From: Euphorbia lathyris | Lineage: Eukaryota > Streptophyta > Magnoliopsida > Malpighiales > Euphorbiaceae | NCBI RefSeq assembly: GCF_963576675.1 | Contig: NC_088910.1 | Span: 103,630,807 to 103,694,806 of the forward strand | DNA: 64,000 bases | Direction: 5' to 3' | Part shown: piece after piece, positions 43,947 to 55,799 of the stretch | Numbering within the stretch: position 1 is the stretch's first letter | Layout of the letters: every line of letters begins with the position of its first letter | Notes under the pieces: generated by a model | What the model was told of the DNA's origin: nothing | Seen by the model: the letters and a program-made list of their open reading frames with translations, nothing else | Databases searched by the model: none | Translations under genes and position numbers: made by a program

Positions 43947-45688
43947 ATGGCTGAAAATAGCACTCGGTTTCTCCCAGGAAACCAAACAACTCAGATCTTA
44001 CCTGAGGGGATGTCCATTACTCGGCCTCCCCTATTCTTCGGGTCTAACTATACCTTCTGGAAGAATAGGATGAAAAACTTTATTCAGGCAACAAACATGA
44101 GTGCATGGCTTTTAATAGTCCAAGGCCCGTTTGTTCCTGTTGAAGTTGTGGCTGGCCAAACAGTTGTCAAAGCTGAGGCCAAATGGACAGAGGATGATCT
44201 CAAGAAGCTACAAAATCACGCTTCAGCTATAAATATGCTTCACTGTGCGCTTGATGCTGCAGAATATAATAAGATATCAGGTTGTGAGTCGGCGCAAGAG
44301 ATCTGGAAGAAGCTGGAAGTCACCTCCGAAGGAACCAACAAAGTAAATGAGTCCAAGGTGAACCAGCAGATGAGACTATACGAGCTGTTCGAAATGAACG
44401 ATGATGAAGGAATATCTGACATGAATGTAAGGTTTACAAACATCATCAACGAGCTCAAGAGACTTGGGAAGATCTTCTCCGAGGAAGAACAAGTCAAGAA
44501 GATTCTTAGGAGTCTTCCTAAAAATTGGCAAGCAAAGAAGACTGCTGTTGAGGAAGCTCAAGACTTAACCACCTATAAATATGATGAACTCATCGGCTCA
44601 CTGCTGACCCATGAGATCTCGATGAAGAATTTCGAGGTGAAGGAAAAGTCTGAAGACAAGAAGCAAAAGTCTCTTGTCATGAAAGCTGACTCCACTGATG
44701 GGAGCTCAACAGATGATGAGGAGATGGCTATGTTCACCAGGAAGATAAAAAGGCTGTTCAAAAAGAATGACAAATATTCTAAGAAGCCATATAGAAAGTT
44801 TGATAAGTATAAAGCTGAGTCCAGCGACAGCAAATACAAGAAGGACAACTCAAAGCCCATTACATGCTTTGAATGTCATCAAACTGGCCATATCAAGTCA
44901 AGCTGCCCACGCTGAGGAAAGAAAGGAAGAAAGGCAAAAAGGCAATGGTGGCAACATGGAGTGACAGTGATGAGTCTTCATCATCAGAAGTTGATGCCAC
45001 TGAGTCAGCAAAGATCTGTTTTATGGCTGACGAACTTGCTGAGCCGTACGTCTCTGAGCATGTTGACCCCTCCATTGCATCTGACGATGAGGAGCAATCA
45101 AATGAGGTAATATCACTTCCCCAGCTCAGAAATGAAATGGTTAATACCCTGAGTGACCTCTACACACTTGTCAAAAAGTGTAATAAGAAAATTAGAGCAC
45201 TCAGCAGGCGATGTGACGAGGTTGAGGAGGTCAAACTGAGTGACCTTCGATATCTTCTTCAAGACAACTCAGATTTGCATAGTAACATTGGAATTATGCA
45301 AAAGTTTGTCTCTGAGGTCCAATCAGATTCCAAGAAACTGAGAAAGGACGTCACATCCATTCAGAACCAACTAAAGGTTCCAAACAAAAGAAATATTCCT
45401 CTGAATGCTCAGTACCGGAGTACTGGTCAGCAGAGATGGAATCCCCAGCGGAATGTCCAGTGTGACTTCTGTAGGAAGAAAGGACACACCACAAAGGTGT
45501 GCTGGCACGCTCAGCACTGGGGTGCTGACCAGTCAGTGAGAAATCCTAAACGGAAGGTCAGCTGTGACTTCTGTGGAAAGAATGGCCATACTGTCCAAGT
45601 ATGCCGCCATAAAATAAAATATGATGCTTTACTTGTTGAACCTAACAAGCAAGGACCCAAAAAGAATTGGGTACCTAAAAGTAACTAG
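43947..45688 (+). pseudogene. Sirevirus gag with three zinc knuckles
   Basis: ATG at 43947, about 60 bp after the LTR. The first 320 codons carry the copia gag domain (WKNRMKNFIQA near the start; LRSLPKNWQ about residues 189-197) and a CX2CX4HX4C knuckle (CFECHQTGHIKSSC, about 44867-44908). A TGA follows at 44913; the continuation lies in another frame (44873-45688), consistent with a one-base change. The second part is acidic (Ser/Asp/Glu), has a possible coiled coil, and two further knuckles (CDFCRKKGHTTKVC, about 45463; CDFCGKNGHTVQVC, about 45565). It ends at TAG 45686-45688, a few bases before the pol frame. Three knuckles are unusual for copia but occur in Sireviruses. Confidence 0.88.
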
Positions 45689-45693
45689 TTACA

Positions 45694-48600
45694 TTGCAGG
45701 TAAGCCTGAGATGTGCCGAGAAGTCAAAGATGTGGTATATTGATAGCGCATGCTCAAGGCATATGATTGGTGATGAAACTCAGTTCATCACATTCGAGCG
45801 TAAACGAGGAGGAAGTGTAAGTTTTGGAGACAGAAAAAAGGGTAAGATAGTAGGGTCAGGAACCATTGGAGGTAATCCTACTATTGAGTCAGTCTCCCTA
45901 GTCAGCGGACTCAAATATAACTTACTCAGCGTAGCTCAGCTATGTGACAATGGAAGAAAAGTTATATTTGATGACACTGGATGTAAAATATTCGAGGGTA
46001 AAACTAATGAGTTAATTTTAACTGCCCCTCACATTGATAATGTCTTCATGCTGAGCTTGGAGAAAAAGTTTTCAAAAACTGTATGCTTAGTTTCAAAGGA
46101 AGAAAATTCCTGGCTATGGCACAGGAGACTTGGTCATGTAAGCATGGACCTCCTGGATAAATTAGCAAGAAACCAATTGGTTGAGGGACTGCCAGAACTT
46201 AAATTTGAAAAAGATCAACTATGCCACGCTTGCCAAGCTCGAAAACAAACCAAACAATCTTTTCATAGTAAAAATGTTGTCTCAACTAAGCGTCCGTTAG
46301 AGTTACTACACTTGGATCTCTTCGGTCCAGTCCAGCCGTTGAGTCTGGGTGGAAGAAGATTTTCCTTGGTCATTGTAGATGACTTTTCTCGGTACACTTG
46401 GGTCATCTTGCTGAGTAGCAAGGATGAGACCTTTGAGACATTTTCAAATTTGGTTAGAAAACTTGAAAATGATAAAGACCTAAAATTGGCTCACATCCGA
46501 AGTGATAATGGTGGAGAATTCAAAAACCAACAGTTTGTTGAATTCTGTGAAGCCAGCGGCATTGACCATAATTTCTCTGCTCCTAGGACGCCTCAACAAA
46601 ATGGGGTTGTTGAAAGGAAGAACAGAACCTTAGTTGAAATAGCCAGAACAATGCTGAGTGAGCATAGGCTTCCAAAGTACTTTTGGGGAGAAGCTGTTAA
46701 CACAGCGTGCTATATTCTTAATAAGGCTCTTGTTAGACCTATACTAAAGAAAAACCCCTATGAACTTTGGAAAGGACGAAAGCCTAACATTGGATACTTT
46801 CGTGCCTTTGGCTGTAAATGTTTTATTTTAAACACCAAAGATAGCCTAGCTAAGTTTGACTCAAAAGCTGATGAAGCTATCTTTTTAGGCTACTCAACAA
46901 ACAGCAAAGCATACATAGTTTTCAATAAACGAACTCAAGTTTTAGAAGAGTCAGTACATGTTGAGTTCGATGAAACTAACCCTGTAGGAAGATATCTTCC
47001 GCTGGCCGAGGATGATCCACACTCAGTACCCGCTGATCAAGATACAGCCGCTGAGTCATTCCCTCAAGGGCTGACCAAAGGTAAAAGTGAACCAAATATT
47101 GTTTTCACTGACCAGTCTTCACCTGCAGAGATTGTTGAAACACAGACAGCACAAGACATAAATCTTCCAAAGGAGATAAGGATAGCAAGAGGACACTCAG
47201 AGAGTGCTATTCTTGATGCCGCTGAGAATACCCTGATGACAAGAAACCAACTCAGGAGATACCTCAGCAATGTAGCCTTCATCTCAGTTCAGGAACCTAA
47301 GAACTTCGCTGACGCTGAGGAAGATGAATTCTGGATGAGCGCAATGCAAGAGGAACTTGACCAATTCAGAAGAAACGATGTATGGGAGTTAGTGCCACAT
47401 CCAAGGAGTCAGAAGACCATTAGAACAAGATGGGTCTTCCGCAACAAGCTGGATGAGCAAGGAAACGTAGTCAGGAACAAAGCAAGGATTGTAGCTCAGG
47501 GCTACAGTCAGCAAGAAGGTATTGACTACGGTGAGACATTTGCCCCAGTGGCAAGGCTAGAGGCTATTAGAATTTTATGCGCTTATGCAAGCTATATGAA
47601 CTTTAAACTGTTTCAAATGGATGTTAAGAGTGCATTCCTTAATGGAGTTATAAACGAGGAAGTTTATGTTAATCAACCTCCAGGGTTTGAGGATCATAAA
47701 TTCCCAAACCACGTTTATAAACTCAAAAAGGCTCTGTACGGCCTCAAGCAAACACCACGTGCTTGGTATGAGAGGCTGACCAGTTTCCTGCTGACTAGAA
47801 ACTATGTCAGGGGCAAAGCTGATACAACCTTATTCATTAAGAGAAAGGGTAAAGATACCCTGCTGGCTCAAATATATGTTGATGATATTATTTTCGGTGC
47901 TACTAATGAGTCAATGTGCAAGGAATTTAGCAAACAAATGCAGACTGAGTTTGAAATGTCGATGATGGGAGAACTCAACTTCTTCCTTGGACTTCAAATC
48001 AAACAAGGGAAAAATGGCATCTTCATCCGTCAAGCTAAATATGCCAAGGAGATATTGAAGAAATATGATCTTGAAAATTGCAAGCCAATATCCACTCCTA
48101 TGGGCACTGACACTGTCCTCTGCGCTGACGAGAATGGTAAGTCGGTAGACAGCAAATTGTATCGAGGTATGATAGGCTCTCTACTTTACTTAACAGCAAG
48201 TAGACCGGGCATTCAGTTCTCAGTATGCTACTGTGCTAGATATCAATCTAACCATAAGGAATCTCATTACATAGCTGTAAAAAGAATCCTTAGATATTTG
48301 CAAAGCTCAGTGAACGCAGGTATCCCAACACTTATGGCTTTACACTCGTTGGATACACTGACGCTGACTATGGACGAGACAAGCTAGAACGGAAAAGCAC
48401 CTCTGGAGGATGTCATTTCTTAGGAAGCTGTCTTGTATCCTGGTTCAGCAAGAAGCAGCGTCAGTAGCCTTGTCTACCACTGAAGCTGAGTACATTACTG
48501 CTGGACACTGTGTTGCTCAAGTCCTATGGATTAAGCAACAGCTTGAAGACTATGGTGTTCAAACAAAGACAATTGAGGTCAAATGCGACAACAAAAGTGC

Positions 48601-48814
48601 AATTGATCTATCAAAGAACCCAATTCAACACAACATGATGAAGCATGTCAGCATAAGACATCACTTCATTAGAGACCATGTACTCAAGGGTGAGATAAAG
48701 CTGACCTACGTCCCAACGGATGAGCAGCTTGCGGATATCTTCACAAAGCCACTGGCTCGTGAACAGTTCAGCATACTGAGAGAAGCCATTGGTATGTTTA
48801 ATCCTCTTCAGTAA
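45694..48814 (+). pseudogene. Sirevirus pol: protease, integrase, RT, RNase H
   Basis: Pol is in a different frame from the gag end and has no ATG at its start, so it would need frameshifting or fusion with gag. Protease motif [11 protein letters not shown] (residues 14-24; many copia proteases have DSGCS). Integrase: zinc-binding HRRLGHVS...CHAC, then LDLFGPV, SDNGGEF (46501) and VVERKN (Glu at 46612), with 35 residues between the last two acids. [28 protein letters not shown], catalytic YVDD at 47875-47886. RNase H: a first part near 48340, STTEAEY and a C-terminal ADIFTKPL. Two small frameshifts, near 48320 and 48455, disrupt RNase H. Everything before them is open for 890 codons. Confidence 0.93.
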
Positions 48815-49188
48815 ATTCCAGCTCCTAATATAGACTCATGCTGTGTGAATTAACATGCTGAATGATCTATTGTTTGCTGAGTGAATAAATGTATGCTGAG
48901 TGTTTAATGCTAAATGAATGAATATCACATACTGAGCAAACATTGGCACCGAGTAGTTATCTCAAACTGAGAATTCATCCGTATGTATAAAACTGACCAC
49001 TCAGAATATAAAATGCTTAGTATTCTAAACGCTGAGTATAAGATCCATTGCATTTAATGCTAGAGCACGCGAATAGCCACCTAGGATGACGTATGCGCTG
49101 AATGTGTCATAAAAGCCAGGATCATTGCCGGTTCACAATCCCAAGGCAAAACTGACACATGGATTCGATAAGATCCACTTTTCACCGC
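48815..49188. other. Spacer between pol and env-like ORF
   Basis: Non-coding. Contains many CTGAGT/ACTCAG words, also seen throughout the element. A TGACGTATGC word at 49087-49096 may be promoter-related. Confidence 0.5.
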
Positions 49189-49196
49189 TATAAATA
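49189..49196 (+). promoter_or_regulatory. TATA box upstream of the env-like ORF
   Basis: TATAAATA at 49189-49196, about 100 bp before the ATG at 49297. The eight bases are the same as the TATA box of the LTR, but the flanks differ. A TGACGT word lies about 100 bp further upstream. Spacing suits a start site near 49220 and a short leader. Confidence 0.5.
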
Positions 49197-49296
49197 ATGG
49201 GCAAATCCCCATTGTTATCTCTTTACACTTACCGAATTCTCTGGCAAAGCATCCTTTCTCTAAAATTCTCAAACTTCCCAATCTTTCTCTGAAACT

Positions 49297-52128
49297 ATGA
49301 CTAAGGTTTCCGTTAACATCTCTGGTGCCGGTCAACCTAAGACCAGTTCCGATGAACCTTCCAGGCAAACTACTTCGCCTGAAACTACAAAGGTCACTAC
49401 GCCGAGCAAAGGCAAAGCTGGCCAAGCCACCTCCTCTAAGGGAAAGCCGACCAAGGTCAGAACCTACACCAAAGTCTTCGCAGACGTTAGAGAGTGCAAA
49501 ATAGACTTCTCACGATGGTTCTCTGAGGCCTTCGTAACAATCGAGCAACCATTCTGTGAATGGATATCGAAGAATGGCTGGACCGAGCTGTTCTCCATTA
49601 GAGATCCCACTTACCCTGACCTAGTAAGGGAATTTTATCACAATCCGCGGGTTGCTGACGACAACCAGGACTATCTGGTAACCGTGGTAAAGGAGAAGAC
49701 AATCTTTATCAACCCTACTTACCTTGCCAATTTGCTGAAATTGAAGAATGAGGGAACAAAGCTTAGAAAGAAGGGTGATCATGAAGGAACTGGGTACGTT
49801 GCAACCTTCTGCAAGCCCGCTGGCCATTTTGGAGAAATCTCAAGTTCGTCAATGGGCCAGCACCAAAAGATGGCACACTATCTGCTGACCAATTACATTT
49901 ATCCCAAGATTAATTGCACCAGCTCAGCGACAAATTTCGAGCAATGCTTCATATGGCATATGCTGACCTACAAGCCCATCAACATGCCCGTTTTCTTAAT
50001 AGCCGGCTTCCAGAGGAGCACTGGAACTTTAAGGCTGGGCTCACTCATAACCAGAATCCTCAAAGACCATCAAATTGATCTCTTCGAGGAAACTGAGGCC
50101 CAAGGCTCTGAGATCACAGCTGCTTCGCTGCGTGCCTTGAAGTATGACCAACCAATTAAGAAAGGCAAAAATACTGATGAGGCTAATGAGGAGACAACTG
50201 TCCCAAAGAAGGGCAAAAGGACAAAGGCTCCAGCTGCCCGAAAGAGGAAAGCTGTTGGGACTCCTTCAAAGAAGGCTGAGCCTCAGACCAAGAAGCTAAA
50301 GTCAGCTTCTCAAAAAGGTCAGGAGAGACCTAAGTCAGCTGAGAAGAGAAGTAGGCAAGATGAGCCTGATACAGAGGAAAGACTGGAAGCTGAGCAACCT
50401 CTGAAGAAGTCTTCAGAACTGGCCCCAATTGATGTTATCCCCACTGACATCATTGTTCCTGGTGATTCTCACTACACACAGTGTCTGGGAACCGAAGCTG
50501 AGCATCAAGAAGATGATGTGGAACTGGATGATCACTTCATCACTCAGGTGGAGGAAGAATTAGATAACTCAGATCAGGATGAAAAAGAAGAAGAAGAAGA
50601 AGCAAGCGGTCAGGATGACGCTGAGGAGACAGCTAGTGAAGAAGAAGCTGCTGACCCAACTAATACTGAGTTGGGTGCTGATAAAGAACAAGAACCAGCT
50701 GACCAGCTTAATGCTGATCAAGAAGAGACTTCTCCTTCTCACTCAGGAGAGTCTATCCAAGCTGACACTCCTCCTCGCAGAAGAAGATTAATAAAGGCAA
50801 GTCAGAAACCTGCCATTAACCTCCCTGTTCAAAAGCCGACTAAAGATCCTTCTTCTCTTAAGTTTAAGTTTTTCAGTAAGCAAACCCCTTCTTCTCAACA
50901 AGCTTCTCTTGAAAAGCAAGCCTCTGTTTCTTCACCAAAGGAACAAGCCGACTTGAATGCTTCCGCTAACTCAACGAGCCAAATCGAGCAAGTTCTCGTC
51001 AATACTGCTGCTCCAAGCACTGTGCTGACTCAGAATATTCCTGCACCAATCATCACTGACAGCATTAGGATTACTACTTCACCGACCATCACTACTGCCG
51101 ATCAATCCTCTCTTCTAGAAAATCAAGTACAGCTTGAAAACACACTACCAGTCACTGACCCTATCATAACTCTGACTCCTCCACAAACTGGTCATACTGA
51201 GGAAACTATGCAACATGATGATGAATCCCTCAACTATCTGCATGCCACCGAGACTGGTAGAAAACTCATTAACTCGGTGCAGTCATTAATTAAGGACATT
51301 CATCAATCTACTGAACCTACTGCTGGGTCTAGTAACAATGCATCAACTCAGCTGTCCCAAGTCACTCAGCTCTTAAATGAGGTTAAAGGACTGAAGGATC
51401 TGTTAAGTGATATGATTTCAATTCAATCACATCAGCCCAAGCAGGACTCAATAAGCAAGCTAGCTGAGCTCCAACTGACAACGGTTCAACATCTTAACAC
51501 TCTTCAAGGCCAATTCCAGACCTTGTCAGCTGCGAACACTCATTATGCAACTTCTGATGAAGTTAAGATGCTCTTCGCCCAGCTTCACACTGAGCAAATC
51601 AAGACCAACAATCAGCTGGCCTCCTACTCTCAATGCTCGGTGGAGCAAATAAGCGAAGCAGTTCGTCTGCTGAACTTAAATAAACAAGAGATGGACACTG
51701 ACCAAATGAAGCAAAATGAGATATTGGTCAACTCCCAAAGGATCTTCACCCATGTGCGTCATAACAATATCCAGCGTCAATATTATGACACAACCTTGCT
51801 GAAGACCTTTCATCAAGTCTTTGCTGCATTGACAGATTCAATTACTTGGGTAGGTAAGTCACAAGCTTACATATTGAGCTTGCACAGCGCCGCTGAAATC
51901 GGCATACCCAAAGAGATCTTGAATGAAGGCGTTATTGTCTTTGACAGCATTAATGAAAGTGCCGACAAACTTAAGGAGCTGTCCGCCGTGCTAACCGCCG
52001 CTGTCTTAACCGACTCTTTTAGAATTCCTGCTCCTCCCGATGCTGACAAAACGGGGGAGAAAGAACAGTCTAGAACTCAGCAGGAGGCTCCTAGAAGCAG
52101 TCAGTCTAAGCAAAAGAAAAAGAAGTAG
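49297..52128 (+). CDS. Env-like ORF of the Sirevirus, 943 aa, open
   Basis: An uninterrupted frame between pol and the 3' LTR, the position of env-like genes in Sireviruses. Residues 1-55 are Ser/Thr/Lys-rich. Residues about 60-290 form a folded-looking domain (FSRWFSEAFVTIEQPFCEW, HNPRVADDNQDYLV) that resembles the 'putative plant transposon protein' family. Then come a basic stretch (about 295-360), an acidic stretch (about 400-490, poly-Glu near 433), a Gln/Thr/Pro-rich region and a likely coiled coil (about 690-840). A Lys tail ends it. I see no signal peptide and no convincing membrane segment, so 'env' is a label by position only. It could instead be a DNA- or RNA-associated accessory protein. 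Confidence 0.85.
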   Translation: MTKVSVNISGAGQPKTSSDEPSRQTTSPETTKVTTPSKGKAGQATSSKGKPTKVRTYTKVFADVRECKIDFSRWFSEAFVTIEQPFCEWISKNGWTELFSIRDPTYPDLVREFYHNPRVADDNQDYLVTVVKEKTIFINPTYLANLLKLKNEGTKLRKKGDHEGTGYVATFCKPAGHFGEISSSSMGQHQKMAHYLLTNYIYPKINCTSSATNFEQCFIWHMLTYKPINMPVFLIAGFQRSTGTLRLGSLITRILKDHQIDLFEETEAQGSEITAASLRALKYDQPIKKGKNTDEANEETTVPKKGKRTKAPAARKRKAVGTPSKKAEPQTKKLKSASQKGQERPKSAEKRSRQDEPDTEERLEAEQPLKKSSELAPIDVIPTDIIVPGDSHYTQCLGTEAEHQEDDVELDDHFITQVEEELDNSDQDEKEEEEEASGQDDAEETASEEEAADPTNTELGADKEQEPADQLNADQEETSPSHSGESIQADTPPRRRRLIKASQKPAINLPVQKPTKDPSSLKFKFFSKQTPSSQQASLEKQASVSSPKEQADLNASANSTSQIEQVLVNTAAPSTVLTQNIPAPIITDSIRITTSPTITTADQSSLLENQVQLENTLPVTDPIITLTPPQTGHTEETMQHDDESLNYLHATETGRKLINSVQSLIKDIHQSTEPTAGSSNNASTQLSQVTQLLNEVKGLKDLLSDMISIQSHQPKQDSISKLAELQLTTVQHLNTLQGQFQTLSAANTHYATSDEVKMLFAQLHTEQIKTNNQLASYSQCSVEQISEAVRLLNLNKQEMDTDQMKQNEILVNSQRIFTHVRHNNIQRQYYDTTLLKTFHQVFAALTDSITWVGKSQAYILSLHSAAEIGIPKEILNEGVIVFDSINESADKLKELSAVLTAAVLTDSFRIPAPPDADKTGEKEQSRTQQEAPRSSQSKQKKKK

Positions 52129-52678
52129 AAATAGGCTAGCTCAGTTTTGTTTAACTTAGTCTATAGTCTATATGTTCTTTTATGCTCATCTTTTTTTCTG
52201 TGTATGCTGACTACTTCACTTAAATACTATACTTGCATCTTTTATCCTAACTTGAGTTATTTCATATGATGCTGAGTATTATGTTATTATGTATCTTCAA
52301 TTACATCAACTGTGTTTACTGTCTATAATACTTGTTGATTGTATCCCATGCTGATCAAATGTTTGACATTGTCTTGTATGCTTACAAAACACTGTCTCAT
52401 AAAAACCATTGAACAAATTGATTACTCAGTGCTCTCTGAATGTTACACCTTCCGCTTAATACTGAGTAAAACAGAATATGTTCCATGAGCTGACCTATAT
52501 CTGAAAACTGACATTAGACTTACTCAATTAAACCTTAAAAATGTTTAGAGTTAAAACTAAGTCAGTAGCTCAACCCTGACGGGGGAGTTTGCTAAGTAAT
52601 AATAGGTCAACTATCATGGGGGAGCTCAACACTGAGTTCCTCGCTGAATAGTTTTGCCAACATCAAAATGGGGGAGTT
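52129..52678 (+). other. 3' non-coding region with three polypurine tracts
   Basis: GGGGGAG occurs three times, near 52580, 52620 and 52670; the last (AAAATGGGGGAGTT) touches the 3' LTR and is the likely polypurine tract. Repeated tracts before the 3' LTR are a Sirevirus hallmark. Confidence 0.85.
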
Positions 52679-54019
52679 TGTTGAAACACCTTTCCACATG
52701 ATTTTGATTTGACAAAATTATTTAAGTAAAATTAAATATATTCTAAACACACTAAGTTTAAATGCTTTGATTTATTATACTAATGTGTTTGTTCAATGTT
52801 GAGTTAAAATTATCTATAAGACATAAAGAGTAAAAAGCCCAAGGCCCATACGGAAGTCAAAACCCAAGTCAAAAAGATCAAGACAACTCGGCCCGCGTGT
52901 GCAAAACGCTGTCGTTATGATCAAAACGCAACTCAGCAAGAGAAGGATCTAGAAGACCTTCGTTGAACAACTTCAGAGTGAAGCCGCTGAGTTGAATCGA
53001 CAAAGAGTACAAGACAGCAGCTGAGCAAGAACAACTCCCAGACAAAGTGTTTCCACTTTGGGTAAAGTTCAGAAGACACAGAACGCTGTCTAGTTGACCT
53101 TACCATAAATGGAGAGACATTCTGCCGAGCTGACTAAAAGCTGCTCAACACTGACCGAGGACAGAAGATACTCAAATCTGATTGGCCGAGAGCTCTGAGC
53201 AAGTCTGAGTGACAACGACAGGAAGCCGTTTCCCTCCAACGGTTATTTCAAAATTCGAAATGACCGATGTCTCAAACGTCTCTATAAATAGAGCCCTTCA
53301 CTTGCTTCATTCTACACAGAACTTGATCAAGCCATTACGCTGACCAAAATTCTACTCAAAGTTCTGCAAGAAAAAGCAAAGAAAATTCTTACACCAAATT
53401 TCATATCTTTCGTGTAAAGTCTAGAGTGATTATTCAATCATCTAAAGTGTCTTAGCAATTGTTGTTTAGGACAAATCGTTATCATTTCTAGAGATTGGAA
53501 AGGAGAGGCTGAGTACTCGGTTATAGTACTCAGCGAGAGTTTAGGAGTGAGTAGAGGTATAGAGGAAGGTACTCTTGTTATACTCAGCTTCTAAGTTGTA
53601 AAAGGTTTGATGCTCTGCCGTTAAAGAGCTCAGTAGAGAATTCGAAATCTCGGAACGTGTTCTGGGGACAGGACGTAGGCTTGGAGGCCGAACCTGGATA
53701 AATCTGCTGAGTAATATCTTTCTAACCTTAAACTCCTTAATATATATATTGCTTGCTTAAACAAAACTGACCAAGTAAAGAGGTCACACTGAGTTGTGTG
53801 TATTGAGTATCTGAGTTCAGGAATAGACTCAAAGTGCTATCTCCTGACTCAATGAAAGAAGCTGACTTAGTCACCAGTTGACTAAGCTAGTGTCTTATTG
53901 ACTCAGTGCGCTGCGTAATCCTTTTTCAAAGAAAAAGAAGTCAGCCTTAACATACTTAAATTTTAAATAGTTCCTATCCCCCCCTTGGAACTAACTTGTT
54001 ACGTTATAAGGGACCAACA
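52679..54019 (+). repeat. 3' LTR of the Sirevirus
   Basis: About 1341 bp. TATA box TATAAATAG at 53283-53291. It differs from the 5' LTR at roughly 30 positions with a few 1-2 bp indels, by hand comparison. Confidence 0.93.
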
Positions 54020-55210
54020 CTCTTCTCCCATGTGAATCTATGCCTTAAAGTGGTAATTTCAAATAAGCTACTTTGCTCAACAATATCACAGAAGCCATGG
54101 AATAAAAAGGGAGAATGACGTTGGCCCTATATTTATCTGTAGGAGATAACATGTCATTAAAGTCCCCAATGATGGTCCAAGGTATAGTATTCACCACAGC
54201 AAGCTCACAAAGAAGTTTCCACGAATCCTTACATGTAGCTCTCTTTAGGAAACCATGAAAGTCGATTAAGTGATACTCTGACAAACCTGGGATAGTAACT
54301 CTATTATCAATGTAATTCAAGGAAAAACTACACAGTTAGACTGGATTTCTACTTTCCAAAGGAGGGCCAAACCCCCTCTAGTATTAATAGGATCAATGTA
54401 AAAAAGACCATAGTAGCAAACCTTTCATTTTGTTACTGCAATTTTTTACTTCGATTACATTTAACTTCCATCAGAAAAATAAATTCTAGCCTGAACTTCG
54501 GAAACCAAATCCGACAACATTCGAATTTGTATGGGGGTTGTCCATCCCCCGATAGTTCCAACTTATGGTACTCATTATGAAGGGCGGGTCTGGCAACCAG
54601 AGCCCACCCGATGCAAAGTTTGTTGATCCTTTATTGATGCATCCTTAACTAAGGTATCCCCAACATCCGTAAACACACACCTTCAATGGAATGACTCATC
54701 TGCCGTAGAGCCCACATGATGTTCTTCATCATTTTAACGTCTTCATTTTTCTACTACAAAAATGATTCCATCATTAGCTGCCTTAGGCACCACCGAATTT
54801 GTTTTGTTGTTAGCAATAGTAGATTGTTTTTCATCTGGAGCAACAGAATCAGCCACTCATGTCTTGGCCTTCTTGCTGACAGCGTTAGTTCATGCAGCTT
54901 GTGTATTGGCCGAGTCTTCCCTAAGTAGTTTTTAGTGTCGGAGTAACCACCACAATTGGCGGTGCATCTAGAAGAAATTTTGATTATAGTGGAGCAGTGT
55001 TTCAGCGTGACTGAGCCCTCATCCACACCACATATGCCATTATTGCGCTCTTAGGTTCAGCCAGCTCAAAGTGGTCTATGCAGTATTTATCCACATGTCC
55101 AGAAGAGCTATCTCCCGACCCTGCTGATCTTCATCTTCCATTTTTATAGCTTAGTGACATCAAGGGAAACCTGAATGCGCATGTATGTCCGTCCGAATCT
55201 AGAAAAATTG
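54020..55210 (-). pseudogene. Split LINE, 5' portion (ORF1 end and endonuclease)
   Basis: Read on the minus strand: ORF1 remnants with GRTYMRIQVSLDV (about 55195-55155) and a knuckle tail (GHVDKYC, about 55105-55085); then an ORF2 start with SWNYRGMDNP (about 54560); then endonuclease with GLSEYHLIDFHGF and TIPWTIIGDFNDM (54320-54045). The same LINE continues at 42544 on the other side of the Sirevirus. Stops and frameshifts throughout. Confidence 0.83.
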
Positions 55211-55799
55211 TTAAACTCAATATCAAAACAAAGAAAATTATCAATTAAGATTTACATTTATGTGAATGATCAACATATGAATTTCGTTTGTAACTGTAGT
55301 TAAAATTTAGGAGATCAAAAGTTCAAATATATCTTCTTAGAATTTTTTTTATATATCATTTAAGGATATTTATTCTTTTTGATATAATATTTTATATTAT
55401 CAATGCAATTTTAATAAAAGATACTTTTAGAAAAAAAGAATACATGAAAATGAGAAATAAAACCATACACAAATACAACCTAAGCTAGCACAATATTCAT
55501 AAATGGAATAGAAAAGAGCACAAAAGGTAATAAAAGGAACACTTAAAACAAAAACAAAAAATAAATCATATACCCTTGTTGTGAATTCTCATCTACAGAA
55601 AAATAGCTGCAATTCAGTATTCATCGTTTAGGACATCTCGAGTGTTTGAATTTGAGTGTTTTCTGTTGCAATTATGTAGATTTAACGATGCACAGATAAA
55701 TAAAACACGTATACTCTTATTAAATCTGAAAAAGATATAAATAAAAAATTATAAATAACTATCTTGTTTGTGAAACGGATGTGGAACATAACTGACATT
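55211..55799. other. AT-rich stretch, nothing recognised
   Basis: No frame or repeat boundary recognised. Confidence 0.5.

Larger units (their letters stand above)
42545..54019 (+). mobile_element. Sirevirus-type Ty1/copia retrotransposon, 11.5 kb
   Basis: LTRs of about 1340 bp (42545-43884 and 52679-54019) run TGTTGAAACA...GACCAACA and are flanked by the duplication CTCTT (42540-42544 and 54020-54024). Order: LTR, Met-tRNA primer site, gag, pol (protease-integrase-RT-RNase H, the copia order), spacer, env-like ORF, repeated purine tracts, LTR. Size, long LTRs, multi-knuckle gag, env-like ORF and multiple GGGGGAG tracts are marks of the Sirevirus (SIRE/Maximus) lineage. LTRs differ at about 30 positions by hand count. 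Gag and pol each carry frameshifts. It lies inside an older LINE. Confidence 0.95.

Noticed and set aside
49297..52128. True retroviral envelope gene
   Set aside because: No signal peptide, no membrane anchor and no cleavage-site pattern is visible; the env label is positional.
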